From contig CAZVTU010000015.1 of the NCBI GenBank assembly GCA_964630295.1, forward strand, positions 1 through 12,738: DNA of 12,738 nt, given 5' to 3'. The notes below the pieces were generated by a model. That model was not told the DNA's origin and ran no database searches. It saw only the letters and a list, made by a program, of their open reading frames with translations. Shown one piece after another: positions 12,016-12,738 of the stretch. The number at the start of each line of letters is the position of its first letter. Within the stretch, counting starts at the first letter, position 1. The translations under genes and the position numbers were made by a program. This stretch comes from CAZVTU01 sp964630295. GTDB taxonomy: Bacteria; Patescibacteriota; Minisyncoccia; Minisyncoccales; RBG-13-42-11.

Positions 12016-12738
12016 ATGCCAAAAAAAATACTCATTACTGGCGGCTGCGGTTTCATCGGAACTAACGCCGCCGACTATTATCTTAAAAAAGGATATAAAG
12101 TTATTTCTTTTGATAATTTATCCCGACCGGGCGCCAAACAGAATTTAACCTGGTTAAAAAAACAAAAAGGTAAATTTGTTTTTGTTAAAGGTGACATTAG
12201 AAACTATAAAAGATTGTTTGAAACATTTAAAAAATATCGACCAGATTTAGTTTTACATTTGGCAGCTCAAGTAACAATGGTAACCTCAGTGGAAAATCCT
12301 CGGGAAGATTTTGAAATAAATGCTTTGGGCACTTTTAATGTCTTGGAAGCAATGAGAAAAACAACCCTCAAAGCATCTTTGATCTATTCCTCAACAAATA
12401 AAGTTTATGGGGAAATGTTAGATATCCCGGTAGTTAAGAAACGGAAAAGATATACTTATAAAAATATTGAAGGAATTTCAGAAAATTACCCCCTAGATTT
12501 TCATGGTCCTTATGGTTGCAGTAAGGGGTGCGGTGATCAATACACAATTGACTACGCTCGAATTTTTGGTTTAAATACCATTGTTTTCCGTCAATCAGGA
12601 ATTTATGGTCCACATCAATTTGGCATTGAAGAACAGGGCTGGCTAGCTTGGTTTTGCAATGCTTTACTTTTTGACAAACCAGTAACTATTTATGGTGACG
12701 GAAAACAGGTTAGAGATGTTTTGTATGTTGATGATTTA
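12016..12738 (+). CDS. NAD-dependent sugar epimerase, CDP-paratose 2-epimerase-like, cut by window end
   Basis: I translated this by hand from the ATG at 12016, one base after the previous stop; 241 residues are visible and the frame is open to the window end. It is an extended short-chain dehydrogenase acting on nucleotide sugars: the NAD loop GGCGFIG is at 9-15, Asp33 follows the second strand, the YSSTNKVYG segment (124-132) supplies Thr127, and the catalytic Tyr166-x3-Lys170 lies in GPYGCSKG. NLSRPGAKQNLTWL (34-47), FRQSGIYGPHQFG (191-203), EEQGWLAWF (205-213) and GDGKQVRDVLYVDDL (227-241) resemble CDP-paratose/tyvelose 2-epimerases more than UDP-glucose 4-epimerases. The exact substrate is inferred. 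Together with the preceding nucleotidyltransferase it points to a surface-glycan sugar pathway. Confidence 0.9.
   Translation, partial: MPKKILITGGCGFIGTNAADYYLKKGYKVISFDNLSRPGAKQNLTWLKKQKGKFVFVKGDIRNYKRLFETFKKYRPDLVLHLAAQVTMVTSVENPREDFEINALGTFNVLEAMRKTTLKASLIYSSTNKVYGEMLDIPVVKKRKRYTYKNIEGISENYPLDFHGPYGCSKGCGDQYTIDYARIFGLNTIVFRQSGIYGPHQFGIEEQGWLAWFCNALLFDKPVTIYGDGKQVRDVLYVDDL

Overview
This is an AT-rich, tightly packed bacterial window. Coding runs on both strands, most gaps are under 60 bases, and every complete ORF reads through in the standard code (TAA stops, one TGA). Compact genes, almost no Shine-Dalgarno sites, a substrate-binding protein carrying a peptidoglycan-binding domain, a shortened UvrC and short in-frame heptamer repeats together suggest a Candidate Phyla Radiation (Patescibacteria) genome, possibly Microgenomates. 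That placement is inferred from protein style and not from a marker tree.

Layout. Minus strand, 1-6227: htpX (cut by the window start), groEL, groES, a small PD-(D/E)XK-like protein, and uvrA. groES-groEL form a two-gene operon behind a near-consensus promoter and a CIRCE (HrcA) operator. htpX has its own promoter, nested in what looks like the groEL terminator. uvrA and the small nuclease-like gene probably share a transcript that ends at a clear hairpin terminator at about 2807-2844. Plus strand, 6286-12738: uvrC, a four-helix phage-holin-family membrane protein, secG, a membrane-anchored family-5 substrate-binding protein, a bifunctional phosphoglucose/phosphomannose isomerase, then a new promoter and two sugar-nucleotide genes: a nucleotidyltransferase and a CDP-paratose 2-epimerase-like protein cut by the window end.

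How the genes work together. GroES/GroEL and HtpX form a protein-quality-control block for cytosol and membrane. UvrA and UvrC, transcribed divergently from overlapping promoters, are two of the three nucleotide-excision-repair subunits. SecG and the anchored binding protein belong to the cell envelope. The isomerase supplies hexose phosphates, and the last two genes resemble activation and epimerisation of a nucleotide sugar for surface glycans.

The most unusual content is short repeats inside coding sequence. Four loci (three in uvrA, one at the start of the isomerase gene) carry a GTCAAAA heptamer, each with a core of four units. uvrC carries a different four-unit heptamer (ATACGAA) and, near its 3' end, a nested inverted repeat made of four copies of one 9-mer. 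Other points of note are a peptidoglycan-binding domain nested in the middle of the substrate-binding protein, the loss of the C-terminal (HhH)2 domain of UvrC, and a recurring arrangement in which the -10 box lies 6-8 bases before the start codon, which predicts leaderless mRNAs.
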